The notes under the pieces: generated by a model
Databases searched by the model: none
What the model was told of the DNA's origin: nothing
Seen by the model: only the letters and a program-made list of their open reading frames with translations
Made by a program: the position numbers and the translations under genes
Shown: positions 24,899 through 38,032 of the stretch, piece after piece
Layout: the number at the start of each line of letters is the position of its first letter
Numbering within the stretch: position 1 is the first letter of the stretch
Origin: Oscarella lobularis
Lineage: Eukaryota; Porifera; Homoscleromorpha; Homosclerophorida; Oscarellidae
Assembly: GCF_947507565.1 (NCBI RefSeq)
Contig: NC_089185.1
Span: 806,001 to 870,000, forward strand
Direction of reading: 5' to 3'
DNA length: 64,000 bases

Positions 24899-27800
24899 AT
24901 GTCTGGAGGAGAAACGGCCATTGGATTCGAAGCGCTAGCGGCGGAGGAGCAGCCGGTGCCGCTCGCCGTCATCGGGGCTCCTCAATCTGTAGGTGAACTG
25001 TAGCGTTGTCGGCGTCGACCCGATTCCAAATGATGCGAAATGGCAGGGAAACAACGACGAAAGCGGACGCGACGGCGATTCGGAGAAGACCCCCTTACAT
25101 GAAAACAAAGGAGAGCAAAAGCAGGTAGTATACGGTCTTGCAGCTTCTAAATTCTACTGCGCCCGCGACAGTCGATTATTCAGACGCTGTTTTTGAACGA
25201 CGGAAAGAGGCGAATCGGTGGGAAAGATCGAGTTCGCGCGCGGCTTTGTTTGGACTGTACGTGTAGACTTCGTTCTCGCTTACCAAATCTACGAGGACGA
25301 GACGGAAGAGTGGCGCGAGAAGCGCGAGCGCAAGCGTAAGAGGTTTTTCGGTCGGCTCGAGACGGAAGGTCTCGAACTCGAAGAAGATCGGGTACGTGAT
25401 GGAAAAAAATTCGAAACACGCTCCACGCCCCCACATGACACCGACGTTCCCCTTAGGATTCGTTCGACAAGAAGACGATCTTCGTCAAAATTCACGCGCC
25501 GTGGACCTTTCTGGCTCGCGTAGCGGAACAGCTGTTCATAAAAATGCCTGTCGAGGTACGTATAAGCGCTTCATCACTCGGCTAGCTTCCTCCTCACACA
25601 ATCGCTTCGCCTTCCGCGCCACAGGAAAACAACTACGTCAGACATTCGTGGTGGGATCGCACGTCGGAGAAACTCAATTGCTGCAGCGTGCGATCGCCGA
25701 TGTGCCACGGTTTGGAGCCCGTGCAGGAATACATTACTCTTCCATTCAACAAGGGTCATCCCGAGAAGTGCGGAACGCGCGCGCGTGGCATGCACCGTCT
25801 GACGCGCTCGCTTTTATTTAGATTTCTTAACATCGACGATCAAGACAATTTTTTCAGTCCGGCCTTGCGTAGTCGAATGGTATGTGAGCGTGTGCTGCGG
25901 GGAGTCCAAAATATATAGTTGCTGGTCCACGCGTTTGCGGTAGGTCCAACACGCTCTTGTCCGCACTTCCTACAGCAATGACAACACAAAAGTCGGTATG
26001 TGGAAGGGTCGCTACTTCTTATGCGTATGTATGCTATTTACGTTTTGCAAGGTTATGAACGTCTGATTGGAAACAAGTCTCTTGATGCGGCCTATCCCTT
26101 ACACGAGGTACTGTATTGAAATACTTGGGAGGTCCATCCGATGACCCAGTCAATGTTCCTAATGTCACAATGTCATTGCTAATAAAATCTAATGAGATGC
26201 CTTCTGTCTGATAGGGAAGACGCGATGTGCCCGAAGAAGAGCCGCAGAATGCTCGTTCCGTATGTCACTATAAAATGTCTTTTTTGACGCCGAAGCTCTT
26301 CTCCTAGGAACTGCGCAATGTTTGGGGTCGATTTGGTGCCTGGTACAAATTCCAGCCATTGGATCATATTCGTGCTTACTTTGGAGAAAAAATTGGGCTT
26401 TACTTCTGTTGGCTTGGTAGGCGTCTGTGATGGCTGCCAGTTTTGACTTTTGACATTGTGTGTTTAGGGTTTTACACGCAGGCATTAATTCCGATATCCC
26501 TGATTGGCCTTCTGGTGTTTTTCATCGGTCTGGGCGGGTTCAGAAACAATCCGCCAGCGTACGAGACGAGTTACCACCTCAACGGTAAATGTATTATAAT
26601 AGCTCTATTCTTGCCTAGCAACGAGATTTGCAATACCACCCGATCTAATCCGGATCCACTCAGCGATGGATTTCTCATGTGTCCTTTGTGCAGTGGATCT
26701 TGTGATTTTTACGAGCTTGGTGAATCCTGCTACTATGCCAGGGTTGGTCATTTCATCTGATAGACAACTATTTATTTCTTCTTTCTTAGGCAGCCTATCT
26801 GTTTGACAATCGAGCAACGGTTGCTTTTGCCTTCATCATGTGTTTATGGGGTACAGATAGCATATCATACGTACAAGTAGTCACTTGTAATATGCTGTCT
26901 ATAGCGGTGTTCTTTTTGGAGTTTTGGAAGCGCAAAGAAATTGCACTGGCTTATCGATGGGACGTTTTGGGCTATGAGGACACAGAGGTATATACTAGTC
27001 AATAGATAACCGAGACGGTAAAGCATTGTTTTTCTTATAATAGCAACAACCAAGAGCCGCTTTCGAGGCAGTGGCCACGGAAAAACGAGAAAATCCTGTT
27101 ACAGGGGTAAGATTTTTGCAACCAGCAAAAGAAGTTGTATTCAAGAAAGATTTAGCGACTGGAAGGTTACATACCTCCATCGACGACGTATGCCAAAATA
27201 ACGCAGGGAATTGTGATCATGATTTTCATGGTTCGCACGGAAACGTCGCGTGCAGTTGGGGTGGGTCAAACGCTGTTTACGTTCAGGTGTGCGTTGTCAT
27301 TGCTGCTGTCTTGGCGATAATTATTTATCGCGTTGCAATCATTGCAACGGCCAGCAAGAACTCGACTGTGCGTCCGTATTCCAGCATTCTTAGTTCTCTG
27401 ACTGCAGCTGTCTTGCAACTGATTGCAATTGCTATCTTGGACAGAGTTAGCCCCCGCGCTCTATTGGTTTCTTAGTGGGGGATTCGTTCTTTTGCAGATT
27501 TATCAACGGATTGCAGAGTTTTTGACGAATTGGGGTATACGAATCGTTGTAAATGACTCCGACTCTCTTTAGATCGGGTTTTCCGTTGACAGAAAATCAT
27601 CGAACACAGACTGAATTTGAAGACAATTTTACCTTTAAAATGTTTCTTTTTCAGTTTGTCAACTACTACTCCTCGGTTTTCTATATCGCCTTTTTCAAGG
27701 GAAAGTAAGCAACTTCTGTAGAGAGAAAGGGCCATCTGTACAGCAGCTCTCAGATTCAATGGATATCCTGGCAATTATCACACGCCGTTTGGCTTTCGTA

Positions 27801-29154
27801 TGGAAGAGGTACAAAATTGAACGATTCTTCTTTGAGTTTCTAGACAGGTCCTTTAGTGCGGAACTGGTGGCTGTATGATTGAATTGACTATCCAGCTCGC
27901 TATTATCATGGTCGGAAAACAAGTTCTGAACAACGCCATGGAGCTTTTCTTTCCGTAATGTCTGTTACTATGGTGCTGCATAATATTACCGGCCCCGTCA
28001 TTTTCGTAGATTTTTCAAAGCCTGGTGGCGACGTCGTGACACAAAGGATGAGGATCTTACAGACAACAAAGGAGTTTCACGCTGGGAAGAGGATTTGGAT
28101 CTGGCTGATCTGAATCAGTATGGACTCTTTGCCGAGTATTTGGAAATGAGTGAGAAAAGAGAGCAGTTGTGCGCTCGGGGTTTTCATTTGTTCTGTTCTC
28201 GCGTAGTCATTCAGTTCGGTTTCATCACGATTTTCGTGTCGGCGTTTCCTCTCGCTCCGCTCTTCGCCTTGCTGAACAACATCTTGGAAATTCGTCTCGA
28301 CGCATACAAGTTTGTCACCCTTCTTCGACGTCCCGTCTCTCAGCGAGCTCAGGATATTGGCAAGTGCATATCTGTCAGACGGCTTCCACGCCTCATTGCT
28401 ACTTCTCACAGGTATATGGTACTCCATTCTTGACGGTGTAACAAAGTTTGCCGTCTTTACTAACGTAATGCGTCCAAGGGTACGCTTGTTGACTTCTATA
28501 TCAACTCTCCTTTTTGCAGGCCTTCATCATCGCCGTGACGTCTGATTTCATTCCTCGGGAGCTGTATATGTACACTAAGGGGAATGCACCTGAAAAACTT
28601 GACGGATTTGTAAATGACAGCTTGCTCCCGTTTCCCGTTTCAGCCGATACAGTTGGAAGCTCCACAATTGTGAATTCGGCGTATCTGGAAACAAGGAACG
28701 TCACATGGAACGCGACAACAGACTCGTTCACTAAAGCGGACGACCCCAGTTTCACAGGTTTCATGTGTCGGTAAGTCACTAAGCTTGGTAGGAGCCAGGT
28801 TGGCAATGGTATTGGCTTAGATTCAAAACATATCGTGAGCTGAATGAAGCAGGAGAATATCAGCTCACCAGGTTCTACTTTCAATACTTGACTGCTGCTC
28901 TAGCCTTTGTCATTGTTTTTGAGGTAAATCATGGAAACTCACTTGAATTTCTTAGAGAGATATTCTTGCCTGCTTGCTAGCACCTCGTGTTGCTGATCAG
29001 CGCATTTGTGGCTTGGCTAATTCCAGACGTTCCTTCGCATCTGAAATGTCAAATTGAGCGCGAGCAGTTCCTGGGACGTCAGGCTCTGCGCGAACGAGAG
29101 CTCAACGAAGCGACGGCACTCCAGGACAAGCGACGCAAAGAAGATTCTGTGTGA
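24899..29154 (+). CDS. ANO: Anoctamin (TMEM16) family protein, tandem copy 2
   Basis: Second anoctamin in the same exon order as copy 1. The start ATG at 24899 gives [18 protein letters not shown]; the shared TAIGFE N-terminus and matching exon pattern indicate a tandem duplication. Domain landmarks: [15 protein letters not shown] (dimerisation), [49 protein letters not shown] (extracellular Cys loop), [40 protein letters not shown] and [17 protein letters not shown] with the EIRLD Ca2+-site signature. The C-terminus reads [11 protein letters not shown], stop 29152-29154. The two proteins differ clearly in the N-terminal linker and in the extracellular loop before the last helices, so the duplication is not recent. 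TTC4 converges on its 3' end with about 140 bp between stop codons. Confidence 0.93.
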
Positions 29155-29292
29155 AGCCCGTGCTAACGCAGGAAAGTTACAAAAAAATGTAGACGTGCGC
29201 ACTCTACTTGTTGCTCTGCTGCTCTTTGTTTTAGATTACTGTACTTGCTTGCTCGCATGCATACACGAACTGCAGTTCGTTAGATTGTGTTC

Positions 29293-30878
29293 CTAGGTGA
29301 GGTCCTGTCTGCTAATTGTGTTCTCTTTCAGAAAATGTTTCATGTATGGCGAAGATTCGCTGATGAGCAGAAATTCTGGAACGTAATCTTGCACTTCGTA
29401 TCTATAATTCTCCGTTTTCTTTTCAAAGGAAGAAAGAAAACGCGCGATCTTACCGAGCATCAGATAGGACAGTTTTTAGCGTTTTGTCAGATGACACCCC
29501 TACAAGGCTCTGCATCTCTTTACCATAAAAGTATATCTAGAGTAAAATAGGTATGGAAAGTTGTCAATTTGGGCGGTGTTACCCTAATCAGTTCTGGTTG
29601 ATATGTCTTTTGGATGTCCCACGGGGCACCAGGAAACATGACCTCTAAATGATCAGCAAACCTAGGAATTTTCTCTTCTTCTAAGCAGGTAGATGAGTAC
29701 AGGTAGCTCACCGGGAGTCTTCATGAAAATTCTCTATGCAATCGCTTTGTTGATATTCAGGATAAAGAAATTGGACACGCCAGTGCATTGATCCTTCAGA
29801 GTCAATACGTGGCATATGTTCTGGATTGGGTTTGTCTGCTGAATTTTCATTGTCGTCGTCGTCATTATCCGTCTGTTTGTTGGCTGAAACTTTCAACTGA
29901 ATTCCCCTTTTCTGCAAGAATGAAATCATCAGTCTGGAGTTACCCACCAGTGATCAACATGCTTTGATTTCTTGATGAAGTGTTTCCACTGCTCTTCGTC
30001 GCTGCTTCTCTCTTGCTGCTCTCACGCGACGCTCCTTATCGTCTCTTTTCTAATGACGTAGCAAAGTTGCCTCACAAAAACAAAGCCATCACTGAACCAA
30101 CCCGATTTCCTTCTGCTTTAGCAGAAAGCTCGATTAGAACAGAGTGCGCTGGATCTACTCTCAATCCCTTGTCACACCATTCTATTGCCTCCCTGTATCG
30201 ATTTAGACGAAAAGATGCTTGAGCCGCTAAAACCACAGAAGACCCACCCCGTATTAATTAAAAAATATGAATTTCTGTTAGATCAAGGAACGGAAACGCA
30301 TGCGCATCCTTGTGATCAAATCAAATCTACCTCGCGCTATCGCTTTGACGTGGTCCGGTTTGTGTTTCAACGCCTCTTGGGCGTCGTACAGCGACGAGCC
30401 GTAGTTCTCCAAGTGAAAGTTGGCCGCGGCGCGATTCGCGTACAAGATCGCCTGCAGCTCGACGTCGTCTCGCCCGTTTTTCATTCTAAGAGCCGCCGTG
30501 TACGCGTCGACGGCCTTAGCGTAGAGCTTCCTTCGAAAAAACTCGTTTCCGTCTTCCTTTAGGGCGACGACCGTCTTTTCTACGAGAGCAAACGTCGCCG
30601 CGTGATCGCGATCGTTTCGGAGGAGCGGAGCGACGGACCGTCATCCGAACTGTCGTATTTCAACGCCTGCATTGCGGCCAACGCCGGCGATTCGTCTGGA
30701 TCGATCGTCTCTGGAGATTTGGTCATGAACAGCGGGACCTTTTCCATTTCCTGACCGAGGCGAAAGCGTTCCGGGGAGGGATCGTCGAGCAACGCGTACG
30801 AGGCACCTCTTCCCAGTTTTCTTCACTAAATCCATACTTGTATCGTCCCGTCGTTCCACTACTCGCACCAGAGTCCAT
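29293..30878 (-). CDS. TTC4: Tetratricopeptide repeat protein 4 (Hsp90 co-chaperone, Cns1-like)
   Basis: Small TPR co-chaperone that binds Hsp90/Hsp70 in known species. The start ATG at 30876-30878 opens MDSGASSGTTGRYKYGFSEE. A 64-nt intron leads into EMEKVPLFMTKSPETIDPDE (human: EFEKVPLFMTKSPSEIDPRE). What looks like a frameshift near 30600 is a 59-nt GT-AG intron joining KYDSSDD to EKTVVALKEDGNEFF. TPRs follow (AVDAYTAAL; LYANRAAANFHLENYGSSL; ALKHKPDHVKAIARG). The Cns1/TTC4 C-terminal wheel domain shows VQFLYPEYQQSDCIENFHED, HLEVMFPGAPWDIQKTYQPE, then IYFYGKEMQSLVGVSSDKTL and PEFLLISESSPYMKHFLKE. The stop is at 29293-29295. All parts of the human protein are represented. Confidence 0.93.
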
Positions 30879-31372
30879 TTATCTGGTGTTGCGTATTCCG
30901 TCTGCGAGTCGCTGCGACTTTCCGCGCGCGATGATTTATATATTGTACTAGCCGTGTACCCGTCTTCGACGGGTGTATAATTGTGTTTACATATTAATTA
31001 TTTATAGTTCTGCGCGTATTTTGTAATATTCCCACACCACATCAGCAGAGAACCTCCGCTGGTGTGGCCTGGGTACCCGTCCCCAAGAGACCCAGATCGC
31101 ACCCGGGCCGCCACAGTGACTCGGAGGGTAGTCCAAAAATGTTTCTGTCTAATTGTTGGAGGTGTAAGGTTTATGTGAAGGCGGTGCATAATCCGACTGA
31201 CTGACTGACTGACTATATATTAATGTACTTTGGGGGCGAAGGCCAGTATGTACTTATAGCGAGTAAAGTACATACGGGACCGCGAAGCGAACCCTACGCT
31301 AGCGATCGACATAGAAACGGTCGCCGGAATGTTAAAAAAAGTCGAAAAAACGTTGTAGCTTCGCTGAAATAG
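30879..31372. other. Spacer with short inverted repeats and a GACT microsatellite
   Basis: No gene seen. It contains a short perfect hairpin near 30957-30976 (ACCCGTC, loop TTC, GACGGGT), a tetranucleotide run (CTGA/GACT, about five copies) near 31188-31213, and inverted arms TATGTACTT/AAGTACATA near 31249-31273. The minus strand of 30998-31189 is open for 63 codons without a known domain. The stretch resembles the edge of an old mobile element beside the satellite, but no element family could be named. Confidence 0.35.
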
Positions 31373-34300
31373 CTCCTAGTCCCTTGTAATTTCACTGTAA
31401 TTTATTACACTAGAGAGCAGTTGGCCAGTCCCTTGTAATTTTCCTGTAATTTATTACAGGAGGTCATTCCCTTGTAATTTTTCTGTAATTTATTACAGGA
31501 GAGAACAGTTGGCCAGTCCCTTGTAATTTTTCTTTAATTTATTACAGGAGAGAACATTTGGTCATTCCCTTGTAATTTTCCTGTAATTTATTATAGGAAA
31601 GAACAATTGGCCAGTCCCTTGTAATTTCACTGTAATTTATTACACTAGAGAACAGTTGGCCAGTCCCTTGTAATTTTCCTGTAATTTATTACAGGAGAGA
31701 ACAGTTGGCCAGTCCCTTGTAATTTCACTGTAATTTATTACAGGAGAGAACTGTTGGCCAGTCCCTTGTAATTTTTCTTTAATTTATTACAGGAGAGAAC
31801 ATTTGGTCATTCCCTTGTAATTTTTCTGTAATTTATTACAGGAGAGAACAGTTGGCCAGTCCCTTGTAATTTTTCTTTAATTTATTACAGGAGAGAACAT
31901 TTGGTCATTCCCTTGTAATTTTCCTGTAATTTATTATAGGAGAGAACACTTGGCCAGTCCCTTGTAATTTTCCTGTAATTTATTACAGGAAAGAACAGTT
32001 GGCCAGTCCCTTGTAATTTCATTGTAATTTATTGCACTAGAGAGCAGTTGGCCAGTCTCTTGTAATTTTTCTGTAATTTATTACAGGAGAGAACAGTTGG
32101 CCAGTCCCTTGTAATTTCACTGTAATTTATTACAGGAGAGAACAGTTGGCAAGTCCCTTGTAATTTTTCTTTAATTTATTACAGGAGAGAACATTTGGTC
32201 ATTCCCTTATAATTTTTCTGTAATTTATTACAGGAGAGAACAGTTGGCCAGTCCCTTGTAATTTTCCTGTAATTTATTACAGGAAAGAACAATTGGCCAG
32301 TTCCTTGTAATTTCACTGTAATTTATTACACTAGAGAACAGTTGGGCAGTCCCTTTGTAATTTTTCTGTAATTTATTACAGGAGAGAACAGTTGGCCAGT
32401 CCCTTGTAATTTTCCTGTAATTTATTACACTAGAGAGCAGTTGGTCATTCCCTTGTAATTTGTCTGTAATTTATTACAGGAGAGAACAGTTGGCCAGTCC
32501 CTTGTAATTTTCCTCTAATTTATTACAAGAAAGAACAATTGGCCAGTCCCTTGTAATTTCACTGTAATTTATTACAGGAAAGAACAGTTGGCCAGTCCCT
32601 TGTAATTTCACTGTAATTTATTACACTAGAGAGCAGTTGGCCAGTCCCTTGTAATTTTCCTGTAATTTATTACAGGAGAGAACAGTTGGCCAGTCCCTTG
32701 TAATTTCACTGTAATTTATTACAGGAAAGAACAGTTGGCCAGTCCCTTGTAATTTCACTGTAATTTATTACACTAGAGAGCAGTTGGCCAGTCCCTTGTA
32801 ATTTTCCTGTAATTTATTACAGAAGAGAACAGTTGGCCAGTCCCTTGTAATTTCACTGTAATTTATTACAGGAGAGAACAGTTGGCCAGTCCCTTGTAAT
32901 TTTTCTTTAATTTATTACAGGAGAGAACATTTGGTCATTCCCTTGTAATTTTTCTGTAATTTATTACAGGAGAGAACAGTTGGCCAGTCCCTTGTAATTT
33001 TCCTGTAATTTATTACAGGAAAGAACAGTTGGCCAGTCCCTTGTAATTTCACTGTAATTTATTACAGGAGAGAACAGTTGGCCAGTCCCTTGTAATTTCA
33101 CTGTAATTTATTACACTAGAGAACAGTTGGCCAGTCCCTTTGTAATTTTTCTGTAATTTATTACAGGAGAGAACAGTTGGCCAGTCCCTTGTAATTTTTC
33201 TTTAATTTATTACAGTAGAGAACAGTTGGCCAGTCCCTTGTAATTTCACTGTAATTTATTACAGGAGAAAACAGTTGGTCATTCCCTTGTAATTTCACTG
33301 TAATTTATTACACTAGAGAACAGTTGGCCAGTCCTTTTGTAATTTTTCTGTAATTTATTACAGGAGAGAACAGTTGGCCAGTCCCTTGTAATTTTTCTTT
33401 AATTTATTACAGGAAAGAACATTTGGTCATTCCTTTGTAATTTTTCTTTAATTTATTACAGGAAAGAACATTTGGTCATTCCTTTGTAATTTTTCTGTAA
33501 TTTATTATAGGAGAGAACAGTTGGCCAGTCCCTTGTAATTTTCCTGTAATTTATTACAGGAAAGAACAATTGGCAAGTCCCTTGTAATTTCACTGTAATT
33601 TATTACAAGAGAGAACAGTTGGCCAGTCCCTTGTAATTTTCCTGTAATTTATTACAGGAAAGAACAATTGGCCAGTCCCTTGTAATTTCACTGTAATTTA
33701 CTACAGGAAAGAACAGTTGGCCAGTCCCTTGTAATTTCACTGTAATTTATTACAGGAGAGAACAGTTGGCCAGTCCCTTGTAGTTTTCCTGTAATTTATT
33801 ACAGGAAAGAACAATTTGCCAGTCCCTTGTAATTTCACTGTAATTTATTACACGAAAGAACAGTTGGCCAGTCCCTTGTAATTTCACTGTAATTTATTAC
33901 ACTAGAGAGCAGTTGGCCAGTTCCTTGTAATTTCACTGTAATTTATTACAGGAGAGAACAGTTGGCCAGTCCCTTGTAATTTCACTGTAATTTATTACAG
34001 GAGAGAACAGTTGGCCAGTCCCTAGCAATTTCACTGTAGTTTATTACAGGAAAGAACAGTTGGCCAGTCCCTTGTAATTTCACTGTAATTTATTACAGGA
34101 AAGAACAGTTGGCCAGTCCCTTGTAATTTCACTGTAATTTATTACAGGAAAGAAAAGTTGGCCAGTCCCTTGTAATTTTTCTGTAATTTATTACAGGAGA
34201 GAACAGTTGGCCAGTCCCTTGTAATTTTCCTGTAATTTATTACAGGAAAGAACAATTGGCCAGTCCCTTGTAATTTCACTGTAATTTATTACAGGAAAGA

Positions 34301-35520
34301 ACAATTGGCCAGTCCCTTGAAATTTCACTGTAATTTATTACAGGAAAAACAGTTTGCCAGTCCCTTGTAATTTCACTGTAATTTATTACACTAGAGAGCA
34401 GTTGGCCAGTCCCTTGTAATTTCACTGTAATTTATTACAGGAAAGAACAGTTTGCCAGTCCCTTGTAATTTCACTGTAATTTATTACACTAGAGAGCAGT
34501 TGGCCAGTCCCTTGTAATTTCACTGTAATTTATTACAGGAGAGAACAGTTGGCCAGTCCCTTGTAATTTCACTGTAATTTATTACAGGAGAGAACAGTTG
34601 GCCGGTCCCTTGTAATTTCACTGTAATTTATTACAGGAAAGTACAGTTGGCCAGTCCCTTGTAATTTCACTGTAATTTATTACACTAGAGAACAGTTGGC
34701 CAGTCCCTTTGTAATTTTTCTGTAATTTATTACAGGAGAGAACAGTTGGCCAGTTTCTTGTAATTTCACTGTAATTTATTACAGGAGAGAACAGTTGGCC
34801 AGTCCCTTGTAATTTTTCTTTCATTTATTACAGGAGAGAACATTTGGTCATTCCCTTGTAATTTTTCTTTAATTTATGAAAGGAGAGAACAGTTGGCCAG
34901 TCCCTTGTAATTTTCCTGTAATTTATTACAGGAAAGAACAATTGGCCAGTTCCTTGTAATTTTCCTGTAATTTATTACACTAGAGAGCAGTTGGCCAGTC
35001 TCTTGTAATTTTTCTGTAATTTATTACAGGAGAGAACAGTTGGCCAGTCCCTTGTAATTTTCCTGTAATTTATTACAGGAAAGAACAATTGGCCAGTCCC
35101 TTGTAATTTTTCTTTAATTTATTAGAGGAGAGAACATTTGGTCATTCCCTTGTAATTTTTCTGTAATTTATTACAGGAGAGAACAGTTGGCCAGTCCCTT
35201 GTAATTTTCCTCTAATTTATTACAGGAAAGAACAGTTGGCCAGTTCCTTGTAATTTGTCTGTAATTTATTACAGGAGAGAACAGTTGGCCAGTCCCTTGT
35301 AATTTTCCTCTAATTTATTACAAGAAAGAACAATTGGCCAGTCCCTTGTAATTTCACCTTAATTTATTACACTAGAGAGCAGTTGGCCAGTCCCTTGTAA
35401 TTTTCCTGTAATTTATTACAGGAAAGAACAATTGGCCAGTCCCTTGTAATTTTCCTGTAATTTATTACAGGAGAGAACAGTTGGCCAGTCCCTTGTAATT
35501 TCACTGTAATTTATTACACT

Positions 35521-36170
35521 AGAGAACAGTTGGCCAGTCCCTTGTAATTTTCCTGTAATTTTTTACAGGAAAGAACAATTGGCCAGTCCCTTGTAATTTC
35601 ACTGTAATTTATTACAGGAAAGAACAATTGGCCAGTCCCTTGAAATTTCACTGTAATTTATTACAGGAAAGAACAGTTTGCCAGTCCCTTGTAATTTCAC
35701 TGTAATTTATTACACTAGAGAGCAGTTGGCCAGTCCCTTGTAATTTCACTGTAATTTATTACAGGAGAGAACAGTTGGCCAGTCCCTTGTAATTTCACTG
35801 TAATTTAGTACAGGAGAGAACAGTTGGCCAGTCCCTTGTAATTTCACTGTAATTTATTACAGGAGAGAACAGTTGGCCAGTCCCTTGTAATTTCACTGTA
35901 ATTTATTACAGGAAAGAACAATTGGCCAGTCCCTTTAAATTTTCCTGTAATTTATTACAGGAGAGAACAGTTGGCCAGTCCCTTGTAATTTCACTGTAAT
36001 TTATTACACTAGAGAACAGTTGGCCAGTCCCTTGTAATTTTCTTGTAATTTATTACAGGAAAGAACAATTGGCCAGTCCCTTGTAATTTCACTGTAATTT
36101 ATTACGGGAAAGAACAATTGGCCAGTCCCTTGTAATTTCACTGTAATTTATTACAGGAAAGAACAATTGG
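35521..36170 (+). repeat. Higher-order duplicated block in the 49-bp array (copy A)
   Basis: This block recurs at an offset of 1862 bp (38 units) with its private variants in the same order, including a rare TTTTTTACAGG unit start, a TTGAAATTTC unit, a TTTAGTACAGG unit and a CCCTTTAAATTTTCC unit. The shared order of rare variants shows duplication of a multi-unit block, not independent mutation. Confidence 0.85.
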
Positions 36171-37382
36171 CCAGTCCCTTGAAATTTCACTGTAATTTAT
36201 TACAGGAAAAACAGTTTGCCAGTCCCTTGTAATTTCACTGTAATTTATTACACTAGAGAGCACTTGGCCAGTCCCTTGTAATTTCACTGTAATTTATTAC
36301 AGGAGAGAACAGTTGGCCAGTCCCTTGTAATTTTACTGTAATTTATTACAGGAAAGTACAGTTGGCCAGTCCCTTGTAATTTCACTGTAATTTATTACAC
36401 TAGAGAACAGTTGGCCAGTCCCTTTGTAATTTTTCTGTAATTTATTACAGGAGAGGGCAGTTGGCCAGTCCCTTGTAATTTTCCTGTGATTTATTACAGG
36501 AAAGAACAATTGGCCAGTCCCTTGTAATTTCACTGTAATTTATTACAGGAAAGAACAGTTGGCCAGTCCCTTGTAATTTCACTGTAATTTATTACACTAG
36601 AGAGCAGTTGGCCAGTCCCTTGTAATTTTCCTGTAATTTATTACAGGAAAGAACAATTTGCCAGTCCCTTGTAATTTCACTGTAATTTATTACACGAAAG
36701 AACAGTTGGCCAGTCCCTTGTAATTTCACTGTAATTTATTACACTAGAGAGCAGTTGGCCAGTTCCTTGTAATTTCACTGTAATTTATTACAGGAGAGAA
36801 CAGTTGGCCAGTCCCTTGTAATTTCACTGTAATTTATTACAGGAGAGAACAGTTGGCCAGTCCCTAGTAATTTCACTGTAGTTTATTACAGGAAAGAACA
36901 GTTGGCCAGTCCCTTGTAATTTCACTGTAATTTATTACAGGAAAGAACAGTTGGCCAGTCCCTTGTAATTTCACTGTAATTTATTACAGGAAAGAACAGT
37001 TGGCCAGTCCCTTGTAATTTTTCTGTAATTTATTACAGGAGAGAACAGTTGGCCAGTCCCTTGTAATTTTCCTGTAATTTATTACAGGAAAGAACAATTG
37101 GCCAGTCCCTTGTAATTTCACTGTAATTTATTACAGGAAAGAACAGTTGGCCAGTCCCTTGTAATTTCACTGTAATTTATTACACTAGAGAGCAGTTGGC
37201 CAGTCCCTTGTAATTTTTCTGTAATTTATTACAGTAGAGAACAGTTGGCCAGTTCCTTGTAATTTGTCTGTAATTTATTACAGGAGAGAACAGTTGGCCA
37301 GTCCCTTGTAATTTTCCTCTAATTTATTACAAGAAAGAACAGTTGGCCAGTCCCTTGTAATTTCACTGTAATTTATTACACT

Positions 37383-38032
37383 AGAGAACAGTTGGCCAGT
37401 CCCTTGTAATTTTCCTGTAATTTTTTACAGGAAAGAACAATTGGCCAGTCCCTTGTAATTTCACTGTAATTTATTACAGGAAAGAACAATTGGCCAGTCC
37501 CTTGAAATTTCACTGTAATTTATTACAGGAAAGAACAGTTTGCCAGTCCCTTGTAATTTCACTGTAATTTATTACACTAGAGAGCAGTTGGCCAGTCTCT
37601 TGTAATTTCACTGTAATTTATTACAGGAGAGAACAGTTGGCCAGTCCCTTGTAATTTCACTGTAATTTAGTACAGGAGAGAACAGTTGGCCAGTCCCTTG
37701 TAATTTCACTGTAATTTATTACAGGAGAGAACAGTTGGCCAGTCCCTTGTAATTTCACTGTAATTTATTACAGGAAAGAACAATTGGCCAGTCCCTTTAA
37801 ATTTTCCTGTAATTTATTACAGGAGAGAACAGTTGGCCAGTCCCTTGTAATTTCACTGTAATTTATTACACTAGAGAACAGTTGGCCAGTCCCTTGTAAT
37901 TTTCTTGTAATTTATTACAGGAAAGAACAATTGGCCAGTCCCTTGTAATTTCACTGTAATTTATTACGGGAAAGAACAATTGGCCAGTCCCTTGTAATTT
38001 CACTGTAATTTATTACAGGAAAGAACAATTGG
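37383..38032 (+). repeat. Higher-order duplicated block in the 49-bp array (copy B)
   Basis: Copy of the block at 35521-36170. After about 38030 the matching continues at an offset of 1765 bp instead of 1862, about two units fewer, so one copy gained or lost two units after the duplication. The segment 36333-36533 matches 38098-38298 so closely that their minus-strand translations are identical. Confidence 0.85.

Noticed and set aside
29520-29711. Truncated C-terminus of TTC4 at the first stop
   Set aside because: Two further exons (IYFYGKEMQ... and ...PEFLLISESSPYMKHF) match the family C-terminus down to 29293.
30590-30660. Frameshift (pseudogene) in TTC4
   Set aside because: A 59-nt GT-AG intron restores the conserved reading DD|EKTVVALKEDGNEFF exactly, so the gene looks intact.
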